Origin: Paulownia fortunei
Taxonomy: Eukaryota > Streptophyta > Magnoliopsida > Lamiales > Paulowniaceae
Reading direction: 5' to 3'
Assembly: GCA_019321725.1 (NCBI GenBank)
Contig: CM033121.1
Coordinates: forward strand, 9,300,001-9,364,000
DNA: 64,000 nt
The position numbers were made by a program, and so were the translations under genes. Positions within the stretch are counted from its first letter, which is position 1. Each line of letters opens with the position of its first letter. Positions 1 to 9,627 of the stretch are shown here, piece after piece. The notes under the pieces were generated by a model. It was not told the origin of the DNA. It saw nothing but the letters and a program-made list of their open reading frames with translations, and did not search any database.

Positions 1-60
1 TAATTTATTTTATATTTATTTTTTCCATTTGTAAAATTCAAAAAAAACTTCAAGTTTTTA

Positions 61-500
61 TTTGTTTTCCCCTTTTCTTCTCCATCTTCTTCTTTAACAA
101 CCCGCCGCCACCCACCAGCCCTCTTTTCTTTTCTTTTTTTATTTTTCTTCTTCTTCTTCTTCCACCTAAATCCACACTTCAAACGATCACTCACTTCTTT
201 TTCTTCTACCCAAATCTACACCCCAAACCACTACTCACTTCTTCTTCCACCTAAATCCATGCCCAAAACTACCAGCGACCCCCACTTACCTCTAGGACCA
301 CCCATATCTTCTCCTTTTCCTCCTCCTCTTCTTCTTCTCCTCTTCCTTTTTCTTTTTCTTCACTACCACCAACCCCCGCCACCCACCATCTCCACGACCC
401 TAACCCCGCCACCCGCCCACCTCTGGGACCATCATCTCTTCTTCTTCTTCTTCTTCTTAAAATTAAAATATAAAATATTATTTTCTGTAAATTAAAAAAA
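61..500 (+). repeat. Pyrimidine-rich low-complexity tract (CTT/CCT-rich)
   Basis: Almost continuous C/T run with CTT/TTC microsatellite patches (clear near 148-162 and 430-460) and short CCACC/CCGCCACC blocks. It contains a 78-codon open frame rich in Pro, Leu and Phe that is only a by-product of composition. Such tracts occur in plant 5' leaders and near promoters, but no gene follows here before the gap. Confidence 0.7.
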
Positions 501-1093
501 GAAGAAGAAAAAGAAAAGATATATTTTCAAAATTATTTTCCATAATTTTTTCTTATTTTATATTTTTGGTAATTAAAAAAATATTTAAATATATTATATA
601 AACTATTTTTTATTTTGTTTATAATTGAAATTCAAATATTTTCTAACTTTTAAATTAAGAAATTTTTTCTATTTTGCTTATTGTTGAATTTATATATGTT
701 TTCTAATTTGTAAGTATAAAATTTTATTAACATATTTTTTCTTTGTTTTTTGTAAATTATCTAAATTATTTGACATTTTTTAAAATTATTTTACATTTTA
801 CTTGGCAAGGAAAATTCCACCAATTTTGTTTATTTTTTTCCCCTTTGTCCACATAATTGCTGTATCATGTAATTTTCCCTCCAAATTCTAAAATCTCCAA
901 ATTGGAGTCCATGTCAACAAGTTTCGGTGGTCTATTGTGTTATAAAACCGTATCAAATTGAATGTACAGGTTTAGTAAGAAAAAGTTCGATTTAAATTTT
1001 AAATCTTTTAAAATTGCAATAATTGATATAATACAAATTCTATTAAAAAATAGCAAAATCAAACTGTGTGCACCCTAAATCTTGGCATGTTTA
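501..1093. other. AT-rich intergenic DNA, nothing recognised
   Basis: Very AT-rich sequence with long A and T runs. I see no coding potential, LTR boundary or primer binding site. It may be the flank of, or decayed 5' part of, the gypsy element that begins after the gap. Confidence 0.6.
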
Positions 1094-1193
1094 NNNNNNN
1101 NNNNNNNNNNNNNNNNNNNNNNNNNNNNNNNNNNNNNNNNNNNNNNNNNNNNNNNNNNNNNNNNNNNNNNNNNNNNNNNNNNNNNNNNNNNNN
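1094..1193. other. Assembly gap (100 N)
   Basis: Exactly 100 N, the usual placeholder for a gap of unknown size. It lies where the 5' LTR, PBS and gag start of the following Athila-like element should be, so the 5' end of that element may be missing from the assembly rather than from the genome. Confidence 0.99.
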
Positions 1194-1284
1194 AATACAA
1201 AATAACTTTCGATTCAAATTAGGTATGATCCCTTTATTTCTAGTTTCTATGGTTTAGACTCTAAAAGCCCTTACTTGTATTTAA

Positions 1285-2135
1285 AAGAATTTGAAGAAGT
1301 ATGTGCCACTTTTGATGATCAAACTTGCGCAAATGAGATTGTTAAGCTCAAATTATTTCTTTTTCTTTAAAGATAAAAGCAAAAAATTGGCTTAATTCTT
1401 TAAAACCTAGGTCAATTGACACTTGGCAAGAAATGTAAACTGAATTTTTGAAAATTCTTTCCAACTCATAAAACTAATGCTTTGAAAAGACAATTCAAAA
1501 TTTTTCTCAAAATTCTAATGAAACTTTCTTTCAATGTTGGGAAAGATTTAAAGATTTATTGAATTCATGCCCACATCATGGTTTTAAAAAATGGCGCTTA
1601 TTAGTTTCTTTTATGAAAGTTTATCTCCTGAAACAAAATAATTTATTGAAACAATGTGTAATGGTGAGTTTCTTGATAAAAAACTGATGAAGCCCTAGAA
1701 TATCTAGATCATTTGGCATAAAACTCTCAATCGTGGCATAGTGTTAATTCTTTCGAAGGTTCTATTAGATCTAATCTTGCTAATAGTAATAAAGGAAAAT
1801 ATTACCTTAGCCAAGAAGATGATCTAAATGCTAGGCTTGCCAGTTTAACAAGAAAAGTTGAAGCCATGAAACTTAAAAAAGTAAAGAAATCAAATCTGTG
1901 CAAGAGGGAAAAGTTTTGTAGTAATTGTGAACTTTTAGGGCACTCCAACAATGAATGTCCAAACATTCCAATACAAGCAAATTTCATGAAACACATTCAA
2001 AAAACTTTTCACTCTCTCCAGATTCTGAAACTTACAATCCATAATGGAAAAATCATCCCAATTTCAGTTGACGAGATGATAACCGTGCCCAACTGTTGCA
2101 TTCACAAAAACCACCAAACTTTCATTCTTATCTAG
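1285..2135 (+). pseudogene. gag polyprotein remnant with CCHC zinc knuckle
   Basis: Retrotransposon gag (capsid-nucleocapsid) decayed across frames. Pieces such as NWLNSLKPRSIDTWQE, then CPHH and an SLSPETK-like segment, match the order of the plant gypsy gag core. A classical CX2CX4HX4C knuckle (CSNCELLGHSNNEC) lies at 1917-1958 in an open frame from 1866. Capsid assembly and RNA binding are the family role. Several stops interrupt the capsid part, so no functional Gag can be made. The N-terminus is lost in the gap. Confidence 0.75.
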
Positions 2136-3180
2136 CTCCATATACAAAATCCCTTGAGGAGGCTTTGCAATGATTTATGCATGAATAAACAAACATCAAT
2201 AATCAGACTTCACAAAGCTAACAATGAGATCAGAAGCACACTTTCAACACTGACAGCTTCTTTGCGTACTCATGAAAAAGGTAAATTTCCTGTTCAACCT
2301 CAACCTAATCCTTCCACTCAGTGTCATGTTTCTTCTTCAGGTGAAAATACAGTCAAGGAGGCTAATTCAATTACAACTTTTTAGAATGGAAAAGTTATTG
2401 ATAAGACTATTCATCCCAATGAGAAAGTTTATAATCCACCTCTAGAAATAAAAAATGAAAATAGTCTTGACGACGAAGGTAAGTGTGAAAATGATGAAAA
2501 AGAAAATATTTACCTCCTGCACTCTTCCTTAAAGATTGCAAGTAACTTAGAAATTGAACTCAAATGCTGAAATTTTTGAAATTTTTAAATAAGCCAAGAT
2601 TAATATTCCATTGTTGGATGCAATCAAGCAAGTTCCACCTTATGCCAAATTTTTGAAAGATTTGTGTACAATCAAAAGAAAACATCATGTACAAAAGAAG
2701 GCATTTTTAACTGAAAGTGTTAGTTCAATCATTGAACAATTCACTCCACCTAAGTACAAAGATCCAGGTTGTCCAACCATTTTATGTATCATGGGAAACA
2801 CTAGAATAGAGCGTGCTTTGCTTGATCTTGGTGCTAGTGTAAATCTTCTACCTTTTTCAGTTTATGAACAATTAGGTTTGGGAGAACTTAAATCAACTTT
2901 TTTTGTACTCCAACTAGCTGACCATTCGATTAAAGTTCCAGGGAATAGTAGAAGATGTGTTGGTACAAATTGATAAGTTTTACTTTCCAGTTGATTTCAT
3001 TATTTTGGACACAGAGCCTGTTGCACAAACACATACACAAATTCCTATCATTTTGGGTCGTCCTTTTCTTGCAACTTCAAATGCTTTGATCAATTGTCGG
3101 AATGGTATTTTGAAGTTATCATTTGGAAATATGACTTTGGAACTAAATGTGTTTAATGTTTGTATGCAACCTGCAAAAGA
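2136..3180 (+). pseudogene. gag-pol linker and aspartic protease remnant
   Basis: The open frame 2611-2973 holds the segment typically preceding protease in Athila-type elements (PPYAKFLKDLCTIKRK) and the active-site region ALLDLGASVNLLPFSVYEQL followed by LQLADHSIKVPG. The motif reads D-L-G-A-S, the form common in this lineage rather than D-T/S-G. A one-base shift near 2940 moves the protease C-terminal half (VQIDKFYFPVDFIILDTE, ILGRPFLAT) into the frame that starts at 2957. A shorter frame at 2154-2384 probably belongs to the linker. The protein would cleave Gag-Pol; the frameshift makes it inactive. Confidence 0.75.
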
Positions 3181-4260
3181 TGTCGAAGTACATGAAGTGG
3201 ATTCAATTGAGGAACTTGTTTATGAATACTTTACTACCACTAACTCTTCAAATTATTTGGAGACTTGTTTCGAAAGTGAAAGTATTTGTAAAAAGGCACA
3301 CACTATTACTATCTCTGAATTTTTCCAGATACAAGAAAAATATTTTTGGAAGCCAAGGTTCGAAAAACTTTCATCATCAATAATAAAATTTATTCCATCA
3401 AGTATTAAAGCTTCCGTGGTTGATTTGAAACCTTTGTCAGTTAATTTGAAATACTCTTTCTTGGTTGAGAATGAGACTTTTTCAGTAATAATTTCTTCCA
3501 AACTCGATGCATCTCAAGAAGGTAAGTTAATCGAAACTCTGAAAATGCATAAGAATGCTTTAGGATGGACCATTGCTGATATTAAAGGTATTAATCCTTT
3601 AATTTGCACACATAACATCTATCTAGAGGAAAATATTAAACCTTCTAGAGAAATGCAACGAAGGCTAAATCCTAATATGAAAGAAGTAGTGAGAATTGAA
3701 TTCATTAAACTCTTAGATAATGGAATCATTTATTCTATTTTTGATAGCAAATGGGTAAGTCCTACTCAAGTTGTACCTAAGAAATCTGGAGTTACTATAG
3801 TCAAGAATGAGAATGATAAATTAATTCCAACTAGGACTGTTACTGGTTGGCGAATATGCATTGACTATAGGAAACTCAACTCAGTTACTAGAAAATATTA
3901 TTTTCCATTACCTTTCATGGATTAAATTTTAGAAAGAGTTGTGGGACATGAATTTTATTGCTTTTTAGATGAATATTTTGGGTATAATCAAATTGCAATT
4001 GCAATTGCACTTGAAGATCAAAAGAAAACAACTTTTACATGTTCTTTTGGTACTTTTTCATATCGAAGGATGCTTTTGGATTATGTAATGCACCAACTAA
4101 CGTTCCAATGATGCATGCTTAGTATTTTTAGTTGCATGGTTGAACGTTTTCTTGAAGTCTTCATGGATGATTTTTCTATTTTTGGTAATTCATTTGATGA
4201 TTGCTTATCTAATTTGGAAAGGTTTTGATCAGGTGTGAAGAAAGAATATTGTGCTCAATT
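3181..4260 (+). pseudogene. Reverse transcriptase (Ty3/gypsy, Athila-like), interrupted
   Basis: RT starts around 3560 with GWTIADIKGI, continues through WVSPTQVVPKKSG and TGWRICIDYRKLN, meets a TAA at 3923-3925 where the family has Gln (C-to-T), then continues with GHEFYCFLDEYFGYNQIAIA. The catalytic box FMDDF is intact at 4160-4174. Frames shift after about 4100. RT copies element RNA to DNA in virus-like particles; this copy cannot be translated through. Confidence 0.85.
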
Positions 4261-4990
4261 GGGAGAAATGTAATTTCATGGTGACAACTGATATTGTTCT
4301 TGGACACATTATTTCATCAGAAAGTATTGAGGTTGACAAATCTAAAATTGAGTTAATTACCAATTTGCCAACACCAAAGATTATGAAGAAGGTAAATCAT
4401 TTTTAGACATGCTGATTTTTATAGAAGATTTATCAAAGATTTTAGTATAATATCTAAACATTTGTGTAATCTTCTAACAAAAGACACTATTTTTGAATGG
4501 ACTGAAAATTGTGAAAATGCTTTTGTTAAACTTAAAAGCATGTTTACATAAGCTTCAATCATGTAGCCCTAGATTGGACTTTACCTTTTAAAATAATGTA
4601 TGATGCTAGTGATTATGCTGTTGGAGTTGTCTTGGGACAAAGAAAAGATAAGAAACCATATGTTATTTACTATGCAAGTAAAACTTTAAATGGTGCTCAA
4701 TTGAATTATAGAACAACCGAAAAAGAGTTGCTGTAGATTTTGCATTGGACAAATTTCGATCTTATCTTATTAGCTCACCAGTTGTTGTTTTCAGTGATCA
4801 TGCAGCTTTGAAATATCTTTTGTCAAAAAAAGATGTTAAACCAAGATTGATTAGGTGGATTCTCTTACTCCTAGAATTTAATGTTATTAAACGAGATAAA
4901 AATAGAGTAAGAATGCAGTGGCTGATCATTTGTCGAGACTTGGTTGTGATGACTCGTTTCAAACGACACCTATTAATGACATTTTCCTGA
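4261..4990 (+). pseudogene. RNase H domain remnant (Ty3/gypsy)
   Basis: After the RT connection (GHIISSESIEVDKSKIE) the RNase H core is recognisable at about 4597-4740: [40 protein letters not shown], including the first catalytic Asp of the DAS motif. It then breaks at a TAG where the family reads L-L-A-V and resumes in another frame ([17 protein letters not shown]). The domain degrades template RNA during reverse transcription. Several frame changes make this copy inactive. Confidence 0.8.
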
Positions 4991-5048
4991 TGAATAACTA
5001 TTTAATATTTCTATTTTACCTTAATTTGCTGACATTGTTAATTTTCTT

Positions 5049-6290
5049 GTGACAGGAAAGATGTCATCGCATTGGAACTCTCAAGACAAAAAGAAGTTTT
5101 TGACTGAGGTTAAAAACTTTTATTGGGATGATCCATATCTATTCAAATATTATCCAGATCAAATCTTTCGAAGATGTGTGCCTGACAATGAGATAGGTAA
5201 TATTGTCAAATTTTGTCATTCAAAAGCATGTGGTGGTAATTTTTTTGTAAAGAAAAACTGCAAAAATCTTGCAATATGGATTTTATTAGCCAACTCTTTT
5301 CAAAGACACTTACACTTTTTGCAAAAGTTGTGAAAATTGTCAAAAGTTAGGGTCTCTTTCAAAGAGAAATATGATGCTCCTACACCCTATCCTAATGATT
5401 GAAATCTTTGACTGTTGGGGTATTAATTTTATAGGGCTATTTCCATTATCATTTATTTTTCTTTACATATTGGTTTCCATAGATCATGTTTCAAAATAGA
5501 TCGAGGCAATTCCTTGTCGAACAATGATCACAAAATAGTGATAAAATTTTTGAAAAAAAATATTTTAAGTCGATTTAGAATTCCTAGATCTATTATCAGT
5601 AATGGGGGAAAATATTTTTGTAACAAAGTTTTCAGAACTTTAATGAGGAAATATGGAATCATACATAAAGTTGCAACCCCTTATCACCCTCAGACAAATG
5701 GACAAATTGGACTTGCAAATAGGGAGATAAAATAAATTTTGGAGAAAACAGTTAACCCAAACTATAAAAATTGGTCTCTCAAACTTACCGATACACTTTG
5801 GGCATATAAAATTGCTTTCAAAACATCATTAGGCATGTCTCCTTATAGGATAGTTTATGGAAAACCTTATCATTTACCTATTGAACTTGAACATAAAGTT
5901 TGGGCAATCAAAATATTTAACTTCAACCTTGATGAAGCTTCAAAATTGCTCAAATTGTAAATCAATGAACTTCAGGAACTGAGAAATGATGCATATGAGA
6001 ATTCCAAAATTTATAAAGCAAGAATCAAATATTTTCATGATAATAAAATTTCAAAGAAAATATTTGAGATTGGTCAAAAGGTTTTGCTTTATAATTCTCG
6101 ATTGCATTTATTTCCTGAAAAATTGAGATTAAGGTGGAGTGGTCCTTTTGTTGTAAATAAAATATATCCTTATGGGGCGATTGACATTGAGAATTCTAGA
6201 AATGGTAAAATATTCAAAGTAAATGGACAAAGAGTTAAACCATTTATAGAAAATCAATTTTCACAAGAAGAAATTATTTTTCTTTCTAAC
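5049..6290 (+). pseudogene. Integrase (Ty3/gypsy, Athila-like), catalytically dead
   Basis: Four frames together give an almost complete integrase: N-terminal zinc region (RRCVPDNEIGNIVKFCHS, 5049-5333), core (5400-5735), and C-terminal part (5739-6290) with YHPQTNGQ, NREIK and RLRWSGPFVV. Both core aspartates are replaced by Asn through GAT-to-AAT changes: WGIN at 5425-5427 (family WGID) and SNGG at 5601-5603 (family SDGG). The Glu of NREIK remains. Integrase inserts element cDNA into chromosomes. Start and stop positions are domain limits, not translation signals. Confidence 0.85.
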
Positions 6291-6414
6291 CCTTGTTATG
6301 ATTTGTGTTATATATACTCATTTTCTTTAACTTTATTTATTTTGAAAGTTTTTTTTTCTCTCTTTTTTTTTTATTTTTTTTTCTGGTTAAGTGGTGGATA
6401 ATGGAACTCGTGGC

Positions 6415-6421
6415 TATAAAA
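6415..6421 (+). promoter_or_regulatory. Possible internal TATA box ahead of the extra ORFs
   Basis: TATAAAA in the context GGCTATAAAAGTCGG, about 50 bases before the accessory frame and downstream of integrase. It would suit a separate transcript for the extra genes. A chance match is quite possible in AT-rich DNA. Confidence 0.3.
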
Positions 6422-6472
6422 GTCGGACTTGTCAGTTTCTCAAATAACTAAAATCTTTGTACAAATTTTTTT

Positions 6473-7115
6473 TTGCTTTTCTCATTCTTTTTTCTTGTTC
6501 TTTTCAAATGGGTGACATTTTTAACTCTCAAGAAACGATTTTATTTTCTTCCTAAAAATGCAATTTTGAAAATTTATAAAATCAGGATTGAAAGATTGAG
6601 AATGCTTATGCACAAGGGTATCCTAGAGGACAAACAATGGATAATTAAAATAAAGGTAAGGGCAGGTGAGTTTTCACATGAGTTTCCAGATTTTCTTACT
6701 AGATACATGCTTGGTTTTGGTAAAAGTACATATTCAAAAAAATGAAGGGCAAAAAAAAAAAAAGTTTGTCACAATTGTGCTAGATGGACTTGCAACAAAA
6801 AATGTCATTCTTTAGAAATTGTCTCTAAAAATCGAGAAGATAAACTTAAATTCATTATGGATGGATTGAGTAAAGAGTCTTTAGATCACATTATATTGAC
6901 TCTTGAGACGCATTCATGTGGATTGGTACAACGTGCAATTCTTGAATTATGGGATCGTTTTTGAAATGAATATGAGCTTTATAGTCTTGAGAATCTGACA
7001 TTAAAAGACCTGTTTGCCAGTTTATAAGAAAACTGGATGGAAAACATATCCTCAACCCATAGAAGGGATTTAAGTCGTTACTGGATGAAAAACCAGAGGA
7101 AGATGTGAGCCACAA
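6473..7115 (+). pseudogene. Accessory ORF with Cys motif, unknown function
   Basis: A reading frame that I do not recognise, broken into pieces. The first (6473-6745) is basic and helical-looking (IERLRMLMHKGILEDKQW, then PDFLTRYMLGFGKSTY). After an A-rich slip near 6750 the second piece, open to a TGA at about 6959, starts with a Cys pattern CX2CX4CX3C at 6767-6805 (CHNCARWTCNKKC), then runs amphipathic (NREDKLKFIMDGLSKESLDH, LVQRAILELWDRF). It sits between integrase and the LOG-like frame, the place where Athila elements often carry env-like or extra ORFs. A metal- or nucleic-acid-binding role is a guess from the Cys spacing alone. No signal peptide or clear membrane segment is seen. Confidence 0.5.
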
Positions 7116-7191
7116 TCACAACTACATGTACATTCACATGTAAGTAGGTAATTTTTAAATTTTGTGTGTGTCCTTATTTTCAACCTTTTGA

Positions 7192-7866
7192 CCAAAGAAA
7201 AAGACATACAATAAATGCATTCCCTATTCACACTTTAATAAATATCACCGTACTCACTCTATTTTTTGCACAACTTATTTTCAAAAAGAAAAAAAAATTA
7301 AAAAAATAGAAGTTTCTTCAACTCGCAAATTTAATTGCATTTGTGTTTTTTGTGGATCCAATCTTGAAAAAAATTGTGAGTTTATAGGGGCAACCAATAA
7401 CCTTGGTAGAACTTTAGCAAAGAGAAAAATTCATTTAGTATATGGGGGACGCAGTTCGGGGTTAATGGAGAGTATTGCTATTTCTACTTATGTAGAAGGT
7501 GTCAAAGTTCTGGAAGTTATCCCACAATCTTTAACAGTACAGAATATTACAGGTATGACCATTGGATATAAGCTAAAAGTGTCACATATTCAGGACAGAA
7601 TGCCTAATATGTTAAATAATGCGGATGTATTTATCATTCTACCTGGCGGTTTTGGTATACTGGAGGAATTATTCCAAGTTGTCTCTTAAGCACAACTCAA
7701 CATTCACCAAAAACCTATAGGTATTCTTAATGTTAATAGTTTTTATGATGGTTTGCTATCTTTTGTAGATCATGCTATGAAAAAAGGTTTTATTTCACAA
7801 ATCCTCATTTCTACTCCAACACCTAACCAACTGATTGATCAACTTCTAGTATGTGCCAGAACCTGA
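7192..7866 (+). pseudogene. LOG-like cytokinin riboside 5'-monophosphate phosphoribohydrolase, retro-captured
   Basis: The LOG family releases active cytokinin bases from their nucleotides in the cytosol. Homology runs from about 7321 to 7863 without any intron: VFCGS (7345-7359), LVYGGRSSGLM, then PGGFGILEE (7642-7668, family PGGxGTxxE), AQLNIHQKPIGILNV, FYDGLLSFVDHAMKKGFI, and TPTPNQL at the end. About 180 codons is the usual length of the core. The frame is open from 7192; the only ATG inside is at 7465, too late for a whole protein. A TAA at 7687-7689 replaces the Trp expected in the ITWAQL stretch. GGGSVGLMG has become GGRSSGLME, the Thr of PGGxGT is Ile, and the Arg-Lys pair before the active site is Arg-Met, so activity is unlikely. 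It lies in the same strand as gag-pol, between integrase and the 3' LTR. The family call is firm; capture by the element is inference from position and lack of introns. Confidence 0.85.
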
Positions 7867-9610
7867 TCCAGCCTTGGCCAATGTGGATTGGTCCAATAGG
7901 AACAATGGCTGAAAATATAAATTGCGTTTGACTCTCAGTCTATGATGCTTATTGTTAATGGTTTTATCTAATAGTATGTATTTTTTTTGTTTATTCTTTC
8001 AGATTTATTTTTTTAGCCACACTTCAGGTGATATTTTTCAAACTCTATTTTCCTATCTATTTTTTATATTAGGGACAATGTCTCGATTAGGTTGGGGGGA
8101 GGAATAGTTGATATCATGACTTGTATGTTCAATGTATATTTTTCTAGTTAAAAAAAAATCAAACGTGTTTTCTGATGGGTCCGTTGGAATCATGAAAAAT
8201 TGTGGCGGAGTAAAGGGTAATTGTAACACTCTTGAGACGCATCCTATTTTTTGCATAACATGGCAAGTTTGTGAAATTTTTAAAAAATATTTGTGAATTA
8301 CCAATTATTTTTACTTTTTTTGAGTCATAGAGGTTCTTCCAACTTCAATGATTAAAATTAAGCATGAATAATATGGTTTGATTGATGATGGGTGTTGTTT
8401 TGAACTTTGATGTTGTTATTTGGTTAATATATTTTTGCGATAATTATACTCAAATTTTATTTTGCACAAATAGTTATGTTATTCAGTTTGAATACAATCA
8501 TGTCAAAATAGATAGTTCTTATACCCTTGCTCTAATCATCACTTGGATCTTCAACATGTAGGGGTTGAGTATTAAAACTTTTACTTTTGGTCTGTCGAGG
8601 CGAACGACTGATAGTGCACCACTAGAAAAATAATTAAGGCATTAAGTTTTCTAGCACCATTGTCAAATCAGCTTGTTCTCCATATAATGTTTTAAGATAA
8701 CATCTGCCTAGTAAACCACTTTGAACCTTTCAATAAATAAATATTTTTTTGTAACCATATCTTTTAACCTAGCCCAAATACACTATTATCCAACCCTTAT
8801 TCTAAAAATAATTGGAGTTTAAGAGACATTCAATTGACAGCTTAAATTACAAAAGAAATTCAGGTTAGAATAAAAGATAAGTGTGGGGCAGATAAAAAAA
8901 AGAATTACAAAGTGCTACGAGTTGCAACTAAAAATAAGATGTTGCAAGATGAATAAGAAGGGTCCAATTCAATAACAATAGACCCCAGTGTTGAAATTTG
9001 TGGAGTTTGAGAATTTTTCATCGATAAACTTTATGTCTCTAATTCCATGAAGTTTTTAGAACCTTTGTTGCATCTTATCCTTTTATTTCTTAGCTACATC
9101 ACTACCCTTTGGCCCATTACAACCTTTGTTGAAGACCTTTTGATTTCGTGTGGTGCCTTCAGTGTAGTGGAGATTTGAACCAAAGGAAGAGCCTATGATG
9201 TTTAACTTTTCTGTTAGAGATTGGGTGATGGTTTTTGTAAGGTTTTATGAGAATTTACTTATTTCAAGCATGCATAGTTTCATCACTATTGACATTAACT
9301 ATCCACACACATACTTGAGTATGCCTATTGAAGAAATGTATTGACTTTTGAATGACTAAGAGTTAAACTCAACACTTATTTGATTTTATTTCCATATTAC
9401 TTTGTTGTTTCATGAGAATAAAAGTTAGAAGATAGTTATTATAGGTGTTTGTGGGTATCACTGCTGAAAACCTTCACGAGACTATAACTCATCCTTTATG
9501 GGCCACCTAGGGGTTTAAAGGCTTGTTGCATATGCTAAATGCAATTGTGATTTCCTGCGAAAGTAGATTAGTTTATGTTTGTTTTAGGCTTGCTCGAGGA
9601 CAAGCAAGGG
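7867..9610 (+). other. 3' noncoding region of the Athila-like element
   Basis: No coding frame is supported. The start holds a purine-rich motif (8094-8102). The end is a CTTGCTCGAGGACAAGCAAG segment just before the second purine tract, a wording often seen immediately 5' of plant gypsy 3' LTRs. Confidence 0.6.
8086..8106 (+). promoter_or_regulatory. Internal polypurine-tract-like motif
   Basis: GACAATGTCTCGATTAGGTT precedes GGGGGGAGG. The same kind of motif is common in plant gypsy elements about 1-1.5 kb before the 3' LTR. No LTR begins after it here, so it may be a second (central) priming site or an ancestral PPT. Confidence 0.45.
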
Positions 9611-9627
9611 TTAAGTGTGGGGGAATT
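9611..9627 (+). promoter_or_regulatory. 3' polypurine tract of the Athila-like element
   Basis: TTAAGTGTGGGGGAATT directly precedes the TGATAAATGC start of the LTR. Plus-strand DNA synthesis primes from this site in LTR elements. Confidence 0.75.

Noticed and set aside
259..495. 78-codon plus frame rich in Pro, Leu, Phe
   Set aside because: Product of a pyrimidine-rich microsatellite tract; no domain, no start context.
1066..1257. Frame crossing the first gap
   Set aside because: More than half is N; not real sequence.
1802..1996. Minus frame with Cys and Ser content
   Set aside because: Shadow opposite the gag zinc knuckle.
7321..7866. LOG frame as a functioning host gene
   Set aside because: In-frame TAA at 7687, no early ATG, altered PGGxGT and Arg-Lys residues, and retroelement context.
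8107..8140. LTR start after the first purine tract
   Set aside because: No repeat of this sequence elsewhere in the window, whereas the start at 9628 recurs three times.
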